From Montifringilla adamsi (taxonomy: Eukaryota > Chordata > Aves > Passeriformes > Passeridae), in contig JAGGNK010009114.1 in assembly GCA_017590115.1 (NCBI GenBank), positions 15,775,433 through 15,839,432 of the forward strand: a stretch of 64,000 nt of DNA, written 5' to 3'. The position numbers and the translations under genes are program-made. Every line of letters starts with the position of its first letter. Positions within the stretch are counted from its first letter, which is position 1. Below are positions 23,434 through 46,365 of this stretch, piece after piece. The notes below the pieces were generated by a model, which saw only the letters and a list, made by a program, of their open reading frames with translations, did not search any database and was not told where the DNA came from.

Positions 23434-23658
23434 CATTCTTGGAGAGAATCACAGCCAAATACTCATGAAAGTAGGTGTTGATGTACAGCAGAAGGCTTGG
23501 AGTGTGTGCCGTGAGAAAGCTGAATGCAATATTTTCCTTGGACACGACAGCATCCACATAAATGGCAGAGCTTGAGGTGCTTGCATTCTTTGTGACAGGA
23601 TAAGGTTCTTGAAAAGTATAGGTAACAGAAGTGCCGGCTTCAAATAATGCAGACACCT
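23434..23658 (-). CDS. CNTNAP5: CNTNAP5 exon: LamG4, N-terminal part
   Basis: 225 nt, phase 1 at both ends. It reads [20 protein letters not shown], then [20 protein letters not shown], then [20 protein letters not shown] and [15 protein letters not shown]. This is the opening of the fourth laminin-G domain: the [12 protein letters not shown] strand and the Y-L-A-V-I-L-x-K-N-G turn are shared across Caspr proteins, and the [18 protein letters not shown] run points to CNTNAP5. One N-glycosylation sequon (N-A-S) is present. The acceptor AG is at 23660-23659 after CTGCTTTC; the donor GTAAGT starts at 23433. The final G joins GA of the next exon to give Gly, across a 14.8-kb intron, the largest complete one in the window. 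Confidence 0.97.
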
Positions 23659-33632
<9,974 letters not shown>

Positions 33633-33760
33633 TGTCTCCATAGCAACGCAAAGGCCCGATTTTCCAAGCAGCCTCAGAATTTGATCTGTTTGTGTCAGTG
33701 ATCACAATCTGAGTTACAGGCAAATGGTCTTTGAAAGCAAGGAGGCCAGTATCATTTGTC
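33633..33760 (-). CDS. CNTNAP5: CNTNAP5 exon: end of fibrinogen-like segment, start of LamG3
   Basis: 128 nt. The first base completes the Trp codon left open by the upstream exon; the exon then reads [20 protein letters not shown] followed by [22 protein letters not shown]. The KDHLPVTQ and GPLRCYGD blocks are diagnostic for the linker into LamG3 of Caspr proteins. Two N-glycosylation sequons are visible (N-D-T and N-R-S), consistent with an extracellular location. The acceptor AG is at 33762-33761 after AAAATCC. The donor GTGAGT starts at 33632 and is strong. It ends with one base (A) of an Arg codon, completed by GG of the next exon. The downstream intron is only 178 bp, so this exon and the next may behave as a pair in splicing. 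Confidence 0.96.
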
Positions 33761-36401
33761 CTGGATTTTAATACACAAACAGAAAGAGACAGATTAACCA
33801 CAGACAAACCCCCCAGCATTCCTCACGCAAGAGAATATTTAAAAGATGTTTACTTAAAGAGCTTTTGCATAATTACCTGGAAGAATTATGACAAGTACAC
33901 ACTGTTTAAGATAAATATGTTCCCATGTATGCTCTATGTTGACATGCAATACTGACCACTGAAGACAGCATTTGGAAACACGACACTGGCTGGGATGGGC
34001 TGTAAACCTGCTTCAGCTGTGCAGAACTACTGTGAAGCTGAGGAAGAGCACTGCCGTGCTGACTAATGGGCAGTAATGTAAACTGGGCTCTACAGGGTTT
34101 CCTCAGCAGGACATATTTGCTGTGCATCAGGTCTAAGTCCAAGTCTGCATTTCTGTAAAGTCAGCTGGAGGCAGATAAGGGTGTTTTATGCTGGCTTTAT
34201 GCTTTGCCCAAGCAGGAAGAGGACAGGTGATGCCTGATCCAGCCCACTGTTAGCAAGGGGAAGCCAGACAATTACTGATCCAGCTTCAAGATGGCTGGGA
34301 CACAACTGACCCTGCACACTGCAAAAACAGCTGAATTGGCAGAGTGAGTTTGGCCTGAATGCAGCCTCTGCACTGGACACTGGGGACATTTTGGTTCAGC
34401 AACTGAAATACTCAAGGCAGATTTACTGCATTGTCAAACTTCTCATGTTTGGTTAGCTGGGCTTGTTCTTAGCTGTGACTAACTTACTCATGGCTGCTAG
34501 AAAGGAAAAGGAAGTTTGATTCTTAAAGGATAATTTCTCTGTTTTTACTCTGAGTCAGCTGGACAAAAAGTTGTCCTCAAAATGCCGTGTGATATTTCGT
34601 GGTAGGTCCTTAAGCCAACTGAGTGGCTTTGGCTCTGGCAGGGTACACAGATGTGCATTCATCCCACTGCACTTCATGAACCAAGCTGAGTCGCCTAGAC
34701 ACCAACCCTGACCATACCAGAGCAGAACTACCCTTCTGAGGTGTCTCTCTATCAACTGACAATAGAGAGATTAGTGCTACGAATCTCCATAGTGATTTTG
34801 TCAAGGTTAAGGTTTGCTGTACATCTGCACACATAAGTGTGGCAGAGCGTCCTTCAAGGAACCAAATCTCAATAGTTTTGGAGAAAGGATCTACCTCTGC
34901 ACAGCCCAGCAGGGTCTGGACTCAACTCACCTGTCTGCTCATAGGTGAAAGACTACATCCTGCACATGGGGATGGCAACACATCCACAATGCCAGTAAGC
35001 CCAAATTTATACCCACTGCTCTTCCAGGCAGGTGTGACACAATGCCTCAGGAAACAGGTATCACTGTTTGAGTGATGACACTGCCAGAGTCTGACATTCC
35101 AGGCAGGATCCCAGACCTGCCCATATCCTCCTTGTAATGCCAACTTCTCGGTGTAGTTCCAGATACAGGAACAGACACAGACTTCTAGCAAAGAAATAAT
35201 AATCAGGACAAACACTGCAGCTGTGCTCTGACACACAACCTCAAATGTTTGCTTGGCTAAGTGCTCTACTCTGATTAATGTTAGACAAAAATAGGAGCAT
35301 TTTGATCTTTTTCATAAAGGCTGCACACATTGCATTTATTTTTCATTGCTTATAATTGCATGCAGCATAGTTAATTGTCTCATAATGCCAAGGGGAAAAG
35401 GAGAGGTATCCTCTCTGACGCTAACATTTTCTTCTTGCTCCAGTGGGTGTCTGACATGCAAATAATTACAGACAAAGTGCAGCAAGATGAAATTCCCAGG
35501 CATGAGGCAGAGTGAGGCTTTCAGTACAGACTATAATCTATGAATCAAAGGTACATGGTCTCTAAATCTCTTCAGTATCATACTCATAGCTTATTGTATC
35601 AATATTTGAAAGTTAGCATAAATGCTCTTAACAGATTATGAAACTACTGTGACAAAAGCTAAATTATTTGAGTATTTCTTAGGAAGATAATTAAATAAGA
35701 TATTCCAGTGATGGAGGAAGAAGAGTAGGCAGAATGAATAAAAAAAGGCAAAAAGATGCATAGTAATGGGACATGAAATATTCAATATACATATGAGTAA
35801 CTAAGGTGCTGTTTTCTTTTTTAAAATAAAATTTTTCAAAAATTGAAAAAATATTTAGGGAGGGTTCCTGCAAATTTATTTAAATTTAAAAAATGGTGCA
35901 GTCTTTTTACTAGCTATGATCAGCATTAAAATAAAAATCAGTATCTTTCTACAGCTAGCACTCAAAATATCTACAAAAACCATGAAATGATGACATTTTA
36001 AAGATATCTATTCCACATCTCTGAAAACTGCATTGCTTATTAGATATTCCGCTGTACTGCATGAAGTTCTTTTATATCAAATTTTACGACTGAATTTTTA
36101 CTACTTATATGCCAGTGTCACAGTGAACTTTAGTAGCATAGCTCAAGTGTGAGAGAGAAATATATTCTAGAATTAATAAAAATCCTCACTTCTTTGTTAA
36201 TGCCTTGAAAACTCAATCAAGCTTCTCTTCAAGCTCAAAAAGCACGTTTTATGCATTTTGTTCTCTCACACACGGGAAAAAACCCCTCATATAATGATAT
36301 GTATTTTCACACAAGCAGACACTGAAATAAAACCTATCAGAAAAACATTCTGTCCTTCAGAGAAGATGTCAGTGTGAGGAACACATATCTATTGTTGCAG
36401 T

Positions 36402-36424
36402 TAATTATTATTATTATTATTTTA
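36402..36424. repeat. (ATT)n microsatellite
   Basis: TAATTATTATTATTATTATT followed by TTAT; about six ATT units. Confidence 0.85.
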
Positions 36425-39400
36425 TAGTATGAAATCAAGTTTTTGGTGAAAGATCAACACCTAAGTGATTTCAGCTAAGAAAAGCAGAAAAGAGAATGGA
36501 AGACACTGTGAGTGTTTCAAATTCCTGGTATTCCGCAAATTGAACTTATTTCAGACTCCATTTCTCACAAAGCACCACAATTCCTCTTCTCTAGGTGCTA
36601 CACCATGGCAGCCTCCCAAATACAATGTATTATTCCTGAGAGAGGAGCAAAAGAGCTTCGTGTACCTGCACAATAACTTCCTGGAGGCACTGCTGTGGCA
36701 CTACAAAATACAAATATACCAGGGTTTGGACAAAACATTTGAAATTTTGCCTGAAAGGGGCTTGGGGATCACTTTTCATGTACTACACTTTTCAAATAAA
36801 ATTTCTATTTTCTCATAAAAAGCATCTGCACGCTGATGTGCAAATACATGATTTTTGTCTTTTAAACAAAAGTAAAACCTTGTTACATTAATTATTTTTG
36901 CATTTGTTCCCAGAGCTCCTTTTTACTTATATGTATTTTAATTTAGCACTTCACACACTTGAAACCAGGCTATATTTGCTTTTCCACAGCTGCTTCTCAG
37001 GTTAGCCAATACTTTTTGTCTCCTTAGTGGATTTCACATCGCACTCTGTGGCTACCTCCACCAAGCACACCCTTTGTAAGTTAAGTCCTGATTTCACAAA
37101 AATCAAGGCTGGTTTTATCACTTTCCTGAAAGGAGTCCTCTGCTCACAGAAAATGGTATGAATAAATTAATAACTTCAAAAGCCGACCTCCTGCTTGCTG
37201 GACTTGGCACTCGATTTGGCACAAACCCAGATGAAAATGTGAATGTTTTGAGGGTGGAAACAACACTCAACAAACAGATGTTTTTCTTAGCTCTTTGCAT
37301 AAAGGATAGTGTCAATTTTTCCTTTCCACAAGCAAAACCCAAATCAAACAAATCCAATAATGCTCTTTAAATTAAATCACTGAAAAATTTTTGTTTATGG
37401 GTATTAAATACAGTTGGATGTCATTTGTTTATCCATGTCTGAAGATTAATGTCTACACCCACCCAAAGGTCTTCCTCAATAAGCTATGAGGCAAGTCACA
37501 TCAAACAAATGCTCTGTGTATGGACCAACTTATAAAAGGTGAAAATAATTCGCTATTAAAGGTGATAATGCAGCAGCTGGGTCCTTCAAGGTGTAGTAAA
37601 GGCAGACTCACATGTAAATGACAAATAACTATTTAGATGGTAACATTATGAAACTATTTTAGTTCTTCCTGACTACTACTAAAAGTGTGCTCAAGAAACC
37701 CTTGCTCGATGGTGTTCTAACAGTGTGAGCCATCATAAAGTGCTAATCTCTAGGTAGCCATTTCCATATTTTTTGTAACAGATGGTAGAACAGTGGTGCC
37801 ATTAAATATAATTTATTCTCATATGATCCCCTATTGGTATGTTTTTCCCTTGCACATTAATGGAAACTCTGGTGGGATCTGAGCCACAGTAGCTCAGATA
37901 TTCAGTACAGATTTTAAGGAATACCATACATTTGGGGAAAAGAATACTGTCATCAGCAGATGGCAAGGAAACTCAATGGGCTTCCATCAGGAAATGTTTA
38001 AAGGCCTGTGCAGAACATATCATTAATAATCCAAAAGAATACATTTTAATTGCTATCTTACCCACGAGCCATATCCAAAAATGCTTTACTGAGTAAAATA
38101 ATGTACATTCACGATAAACTAAAAAACACCAGCACAGGGGACATACCTAACAGTTGAAGGCAAGATGCACTGCCTATATTTGGCTGAATTAGAGATACAG
38201 AGTGTGGTAATTAGTGTAATGAACTGATTCTTAACACCTCAGGGACCTGCTACAGTCAGCTCTCTGCAGGCAGCTCTTCCCAGTTGTTGACAAATGTAGT
38301 CATGAGGCAGATATCCAAGACAACTCTGTACAGGCCAGGTCACCTTTGGCAGGGGTTATTTATGAGCTCACAGGCTCTCTGGAGTTGCCTGCACTGCTTC
38401 TCAGGGAATGGATTCAGTGTGGGATAGTGCTTGAGCAAACAAAACCTGTCAAATCTGGGCTTGTCAGGGTTTCTCTGCCCTTCCAGTTTTATCACCCTGG
38501 CTCTGGCATAGCTTAGCACAAATAAAGCTTATCCAAGCAGGGCTTCATTCACTTCCATTTGGCTTTGCTCCTCCTCAAACAAAGCTCAATGTACTCATTA
38601 TACCTCTGGGAGACAAAGTGGGTCTGACAATAGTAATATCCACCCTCTGTTTTGTTCCCCTTCTTATCATGTCCTGTGGTTTTCCTTATTCTTCTAAAGC
38701 ACCAAAGCCGTGATACAGAGGTGAATGCATGTTACATTGGAAATGGCAAGACTCAAAGGTTTAGGTCCCCAGTGAAGAAGACTGTTCTGGAAGATAAAAA
38801 AGGAGGATACTCCTCCAGCTTGAATAATAAGACTGAAGAATAAAAATAAAAGATGGCCAATCAGCTAATTGTTGGAAGCAACATCATCCCCCACACTTCG
38901 GTGAGATGCCTGAGCTTCTTGTACAAAATGAGTTCCAAAGATACCTCTCTTTGTATACAAAACAAAAAGCTAGAAAGTTCTCCAAATTCACAAGGTTTCC
39001 AGGTGAATGCCATCAGCAAGGTTTGGTTTGATGACTGGCTTCAGTCAAGGGTCTGCATTTGAAATGGAAAACGGATTCCAGACAGAGAGACCAAAGTAGC
39101 AAAAGGACTTCAGGACAGTCATGTGCCTCACCTCAGCATGAAAGAGTTTCCTCCACTTAAATGCAAGGTTTGGTGAGGAGTAAGACCTTAACTGCCAAGG
39201 CAAGAGAATTTTGCTTGAGATGAAAGACAACCTGGGAGAAGTATTTGAAGATCCAAAAGATCTCATGATAACACTATGCTGTCAGTATTTCAGTAATGCT
39301 TTATTCTTTAGGTCAGTTTAACACGTTTCGCCAATCAAGAATGCATTTTTGTTTGAAACAGGTTGTATATTTTGAAGGACAATCACTAATGTGTCTCATC

Positions 39401-39440
39401 TATACAGAGCTTGTCCCAACTTTAACTATTGTCAGTGTGG

Positions 39441-39501
39441 GGGAAGAGAAAGACAGAAAGACAGATGAAAGACAGACAGACAGCAAGAAAGAAAGAAAGA
39501 A
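39441..39501. repeat. GACA/GAAA compound microsatellite
   Basis: A purine-rich tract: GGGAAGAGAAAGACAGAAAG, then ACAGATGAAAGACAGACAGA, then CAGCAAGAAAGAAAGAAAGA. Interrupted GACA units pass into GAAA units. Simple repeat. Confidence 0.88.
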
Positions 39502-42464
39502 CATTCTCTGAACTACCTTTAGCTTCAGCTTGAAGCCACTGGATTTTTATTAATGTTTCCACCCACTAGCAAGTGCTTTCAGCAGTCAGAATTCTTTCTC
39601 TTTTTTTGGCAACATGCAGCCAAGGCATGTCTTACACTTTTTCAGATCCCTTGCTTGGTTCAACAAAAAGGGTGCATTTGTAGGTACCTCTGCTTCCACA
39701 TCAGAGATCTCCCATTCTCCAGACAACACCATGAAGATGCTCCACTATTCTGAAGTGCCAAATTTCACTGTCATCCTACTGTGGAGTTTGGAAGCATGAT
39801 GAGCCAAATGGAAAAAGATACTTATCAGTACAACACTTTAATAAAAAAGAAGGTGAAAAATATAAAAGCCTTCCCGATCTAGAATGCTTAATTATAGATA
39901 CTTATTCATTGAGCCAGGGAGGCTAACTTGGTGTCAAGTAAGAGCCCAAAAATAGCAACTGGCTCAGGTGTCTGCTCAGGTATCATTTACAAATCAGCAT
40001 GCCTGGAAGTGCATATTGTGTTGCTGCCATATTGCTGTACCTGGCACAGGATTTTGTCAGGTCTGCTTTCCATAGTTTATAATTTCTTTTGCTGCTCTGA
40101 GAAATTGGTAGCTTCTTCTGCACTCAAGATTTAGTCTAGGGAAAACAAATCAAAGCAAAATCCAAGGACTGTCTCCTCTTCAGGAGGATGCTTCAGCAGT
40201 ACTGGAGAGCTCCTACCTTGGAGCAGCATGATTTATCTAAAAGGAGCAAAAATTATTTTCTGGTTTTCCACTCCGCAGCACCCATTTTATTTCATGCTGA
40301 GGCAAATAAATGCATCTACTGCTGTCTTGTTCCTTCCTCTATAATGTATAGCAGGTTAAAGTCACAGTTCAGATCTCAGCAGGTTTCAGATTCGAATGCT
40401 CGTTATGTATCAGGGGGTCAGTGTTCTAGCAGGGAAACACAAAAGCAATCTTCAAGAGGCATGAAATTTCTTATGTTTAGAAACCCTTCATAAAGGTCAG
40501 GGATTTTTTAGCTTTTATAAAGCCAACCTTCAGCTTAGAATACTACCAAAGTAAAATTTTCTCATGGATTAAAAACCTAAGCAACTGAATCCCCAAACCA
40601 ACAAACAGTAGGCAGTTTAGTGGAGGTAACTTGTAAGCATATTCTGTTATTATCATTAAATTAGGAGAAACAAGTAGGTCTCTGAGCTGCCAAGCTAACA
40701 ATGCATGATTTCCAACATCCTTCTCCCATGAGGGTGTTCCAAAATCTAATAAAAGTGTATCCTTCCTTAACTTCCTTCTTGTGGGCATTAATTGGCTTTT
40801 TCCCCTCAGCCTGGCATAAATTTTCATAGAATGTGTAATTTGTAATACTTTTGAGATTTCTTCTTCTCTGTCCAAGATGTTTGAAATGTGTCTGCTTGTT
40901 CAAAACCACTGGGGGTGTGTGGGGGGAAATGGAGATAAACAATCACAGCATAACTCGTTTAGGTCTAATTTCCTGACAAGACTCAGCTGAAATATTATAA
41001 AACTGCATTTAGCTTTCACCTTGCATTGGTTTGTAAGACCTAGTGGTGCAGTGCCCTGCAGTCTAAAACTGCAGCCCCAGTGTCTGCCAGCATAACACCC
41101 TGCTCTGCTTGAGCAGTGAAAAATGGAACGTGGATTATGACAAGAGCCAAGCACCAGCAAAAACAGATGCTCGCGATGCTTACGTGCAAACCTCGTCAAA
41201 AGCGCATCTGATAACCAAACATTAAAGAAAAGACAGATTAACAGGCACAGCCAGGCTATTCAATACAAATCACATTCATAAGCCAATATTTACATAAACA
41301 TCTTCCTGAAGAGATCTCCTTATAGCTATAATTTTTGGAAGTGAATAGTGACCCCAGGGATTCAACGGATCCAAGCAAATAATCACACTGTCTAGAAATC
41401 AAGCAACCAAAAAAGCCCAACACTTACAGTGACAAGTAATTTCTGATTTTTTTTATGCTTTAAGACCCCTTACCATTCCTTTCTATTCATTTTAAGTGAA
41501 GGTTTCACAGGGCTAATTCAGACAGTGTTTCAAACACAGCATCCTATGACAGCAAGACATTTCTTGTCTACTTCCATTATTCATAATTTCTGAACTACTC
41601 GAGGTTAAAATATCTTTTTTCAGATAAAGGACAGCATATCCTATGAGTGAATGGTGTAGAAGGGAGACTGAGTGAACAGAATTTTCACATGTATATTCAG
41701 TGTTTCAAACTGTACTTCCAATAACACTCATCTGGCATTTCAGTTCCCTGAAACACATTTGGAAAGTTCACCAACTAGCTCTTGGTGGCTGGAGTGTCTC
41801 TGAAAGTACAGAGAATGACAGAAGATTGTGAGGTGGCCTTCCCAGATTCATGCAGCATCAGAGCACAACAAAGGTCAGAACTCAAGGAAATCTTTGAATT
41901 TTCATGCTGTGACTAAAACTTCCTATGGAGACTGAACCAAAACCTATAGAAGACAAACAGCTCTTCCTATTGACCTTAAAAAGCTTAAGATCCAGAGTAA
42001 AAGAGGGTTAAGGCACATTATACTGTTTCATAAGAAAAATATGAGATTGTTTAGTAGTACATATTTCTTGTTTAGCTGTATCTGAATTTTGCTGTCAAAG
42101 CCTCAATTTTCTGCTCTGATGTACACCTATAAAACAAGCTCATAGAGCCTTTATTCATGCAATGTTCCAGGTGAACCAAACTTTTAAGTAAGTAAAATTA
42201 CCTGACTTGGCATTCAACAAAAAAGATTTTTTTTGAAGACCACCCATCCCAGCAACCTGCTTCAGCCAGATACCTTTGCTCAATATAGGAATTTAAGGTG
42301 AAATCAGAAGTCCAAATTCTAGTTTCATTTTCATTCTTATCAGGTTGTACTCAAGCCATTCAAGCTTCCTGAACTGTGAAGCAGGAAAGATTTAAGCCTT
42401 CTTGCCCTGCCTCCTATCCCTGACTCTTCACACAGACACTGCTACACACATGTTAAAATTATTA

Positions 42465-42740
<276 letters not shown>

Positions 42741-45700
42741 TTAGACAATACTCAAAGAAAAGATGCAAACTGCAAAGTAACAAACAACAACCTTTGCCCC
42801 AAGTTCCATTTTATGGAATACATGTTGAGAAAGCAACGGTTCTGTTGTAATCCCATTAGGGCTCACGCGCCAGTTACTCTCGAGAACCATGCACCTTTCA
42901 TCTGCAAAGACTTTGGAATGGTGAAGCCAACACCAGCGTCTGCAGCAGCTGTGTCCACTGGTTTTTGTGTGACACTGGGGGGTAGATCTGATCACTGAAG
43001 GAGACTGAAAACAATTCTCCTGCCACAACTCACACCACACAGATTGTACTGTGCCACACAGTATTGGACAAGGACCTCTTGTAGTGTCAGCTGGTTTTGG
43101 AGGAGACTGTAGCCCTTGACCAGGATTTCTTAAGAGTCAAATATAAAGAACAAAAATCTACAGAAATAACACACTAACTGATATATTACTATGAACTTAG
43201 CACAGTTCCTCTCAAAACTAAGATTAAAATTTCTACTGGTTTCTCAGGGAGCAAGACTAGGAATTTTAATGTGTTGTCCATGGGTAGAATTTACAAATGT
43301 AAAGTTTGATAAGATATTAAAACAGGTAGGACGTATGTAGGAAAAAATATTTCCCTGCTTGGGAATCAATTTGTCTCTGTGAAGCTATTTTCTACCTACA
43401 GGAGCTTTAAGATTTATGTATTTATATAAACCGAGACAGTTTTTTTGTTCACATTTCAGAATCCATTATGCATCAAGCATTAAGTATTAATAGTCAGATA
43501 GAGTAAGCAGAATCTGATGTAATGAAATTCATAGATGAACATTTTCTAAGACTGACTTTGTCTTCCAGCTCAGATAACTTTTTCACTGACTCCTTAATCC
43601 TTAAATCAAGAAATGTAATCAGTTATACGTAGAGGTAGATGGCAAAATTTAACAAAACTGACATATCAAGATTTTTTGATCAAAGGAGCTTGGAAAAATA
43701 AACTGTATGGCTAATGAAGAAAGATGCATCAATTTACTCTTCTGCTTTTCTAACATTACTAGTAGGGAGTATTTCTCATTATACAAGGCAAGAAAATCTA
43801 AATTATGAAATGCAATCAAGGTTAACTGTAGAATGTAGGAGACTAATTAAAATGAGTTTTAGAATCACTTGGCAAAATTAATTCATATTTATTTTTCTTC
43901 TAAGCTTAGACTGCTGAACTGTAAATTCATAAAAAAGGAAAATAAAAATAGGAAGAGCGACTCCATTCTCATGATACCAACAATTAACACATGATGAATT
44001 TGACCAATACCCAGAGGTACTCATTAGAAAAACACAATCCAAGAATATCTAAGGATTCATCTTACAAAAATGAACATATTCATTTTAGGCCTCATATTAT
44101 CGTCAAAACATTTATATTTTCTTTCTTTTCTATTCAGCGGATTTTCTTGCAGAAGTTGATTGTTGCAGCCAGTGAAACAGTTCTATACTATATTATTGGG
44201 AAATTACTCAGTAAAGCTTGGAATAGTAATGTTAATTGAATAAAAGGGTGATTTGTCTAGGAGTAGAAATAGATATACAGAAGTGCTTAATCTAATTTTA
44301 AAAGTGCCCATTCTGGAAAAAAAAAATTTAGATAAAGATAAATTCTTCAGGCCAACAGCAAATAATGGTGTTCATTAATCAAACACAATCTGTGTCAGTT
44401 TCCTTTGGTGGAAGCCATTATATACTTAAACATAACAGTGAAATAAGCAATCCTTCGTGCGTATTAAGAATAAGTAATTTCCTGACGTCTTTTTCAGATC
44501 TGTTGTTATTTGTTTCATTGAGCAATACCAAGCAAACACATGCATATTCAGATTTATGGTACAGACTGGGGAAGTGGTAGAAGCACCACAGTTTGAGTCA
44601 TTTACAACTGAATTAAATACAGTGCTAAAAAAATAGAGCAGTCAACATTGTAAGAAACAATCTCAGATCGTCAAGGGAACAGGCTATAAAAAACCAGTGT
44701 ATTTTCCAAAATACTATTTATTAGGCAGAGTTCTGCCACCTTTACCCAAGACAAGTTGATTTTTTTCAGTAACTAGTCCCCTAGAAATCAATTGTAGTAT
44801 TAAGGAAAATTATGCCCTGATTCTTCAAAACTGTTTTCCACATGTTTAGTTTCTAACGCATGAGAAATCAGAGCTTTTCAGCAAAGCTCTTCCAAATCTA
44901 CAGTACTTCATCAACACCTTCAGAGTTAAGGAATTCTGAAACTTATATTGTATGTCATATACCTGTAATGTTGAAGTAAAGCAATACTTCACAAACAATG
45001 CCAATCAATCTGAGTTCTTTCCAGAAAGTTTACATCATAATATCTTGGCAGAGCTGGAAGATGTCTTGCACTGAGATTGAGTTTGGCCAGCTTGTGTTGA
45101 TTAAAATGATTTCTTCTAAGTCTGTAGATTTGTTGCAGAATCTTCACTTCTGTAATCATGGTACTACAATTTTTTCAAAGCATTATCAATCCTCTACCAC
45201 CTCAAAATGAATTAATTACCCTTCTCTGGTGAAGCCACAGACCAAATCAATGACATTAAGCAAGGATTTAAAATTACCCCATCACCTTATGGTGACATAA
45301 ATCAGTAGATTTCTACTTTAATATTTCTAAGCTAAAAAGTCCATTATTAAGAAGTGCTACTAATTCTTCATTATGTGCTTACACTGCTCCTAGCAACGCA
45401 TCATTTAGTAAAAAACATGGTCAAAAGCCTACTGCACAATTAAAAGTATTATTTTCAATGCTTTTTTTAAAATTTATAATGGGGGAAAAAAAATCCTCTG
45501 TAAGAAAAAAAAAATTAATGTTGTCTTTGAACTCCATGCAATGGTTTTGAAGGAGAATATGTGTGAAAAAATATCGCAAATGAAGCAAAACAAGCAAGTG
45601 CCAAATGAACGAATTTACCAATGGTAGGACAGTGACGCATTTCTTCCCAGTGATTCTCTTCTGCGCTGCTTAAACTGCCTTAGGAAGATTTCAATTTTGA

Positions 45701-45788
45701 TAACAAAAGCTTCAAAAAAGGCAATGTTTGGGTTGTATTTCCTGCAGTGGACAGGATGACAGTAATGTCATTGTCTGGAAGTCTCTAG

Positions 45789-45817
45789 AAACAGCTGTGA
45801 TATTTACACAGCTGTTT
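45789..45817. repeat. Perfect 11-bp inverted repeat with paired E-box cores
   Basis: 45789-45799 (AAACAGCTGTG) and 45807-45817 (CACAGCTGTTT) are exact reverse complements around a seven-base loop. Each arm contains CAGCTG, an E-box core that is itself palindromic. Whether any basic helix-loop-helix factor uses it cannot be told from sequence. Confidence 0.9.
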
Positions 45818-45825
45818 TTTACCAT

Positions 45826-45932
45826 TATTTAATATACTATTATAATAAATATAACATAAGCATAATATAGCAATATGTATAATATAATGATAATAAGATA
45901 TATTTACGATGAATATAAAATAATATAAAAGA
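45826..45932. repeat. AT-rich low-complexity tract
   Basis: About 107 bases made almost only of A and T, built from TATAATA-like words (AATATACTATTATAATAAAT, ATAATATAGCAATATG and similar). It abuts the GC-richer block that begins near 45940. Confidence 0.85.
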
Positions 45933-45939
45933 ACTGAGC

Positions 45940-46365
45940 AGGCAGACCAAATTTTACATCAAACCAAGTACTCCTTTGTGCAGTCAGGCAGAGACTGTAG
46001 AAGGTACACCTGCCACAGATCTTACGAAAGGAAGGGATATAAGGGGTACGATCTTCTGTGGATTCTCCATTCAGCGGCTGGATGTGTGCATCCAAAGAGC
46101 CAAGTAAGACTCTGGAAACCCTGACATATACAATACTGCAGTACATGGACAAGAACTCAGCTTGTGTCCACCCAGCAAGGCGGGGAGGGTCAGGCTCCTC
46201 CCCGCTGTCAGTTCTCCAGCAGATTTCCCGTATCTGCTCCACCAGTGTGCTTAACTCAGCTGCTCATTGCTAGCTCCCTGTAGGAATCTGCCTCAGCAGC
46301 AGCAAGGCTGGCACTGACTGTGTTCTTCACCAGCACAGAGGCCAAGGACTATGGAGAGCATAACA
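45940..46365. other. Unassigned GC-richer block in AT-rich intron
   Basis: Base composition changes sharply here: several CpG sites and GC-rich words (AGCAAGGCGGGGAGGGTC, CTCCTCCCCGCTGTCAG) lie in otherwise AT-rich intron. A minus-strand open frame (45904-46242, 112 codons, including PRLAGWTQAEFLSMY and RTPYIPSFRKICGRC) and a plus-strand one (46058-46273) overlap. I do not recognise either product and it does not match the Caspr family. A solo LTR, a processed pseudogene fragment or a conserved regulatory island are all possible. No terminal repeats or target duplication were evident by eye. Confidence 0.4.
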
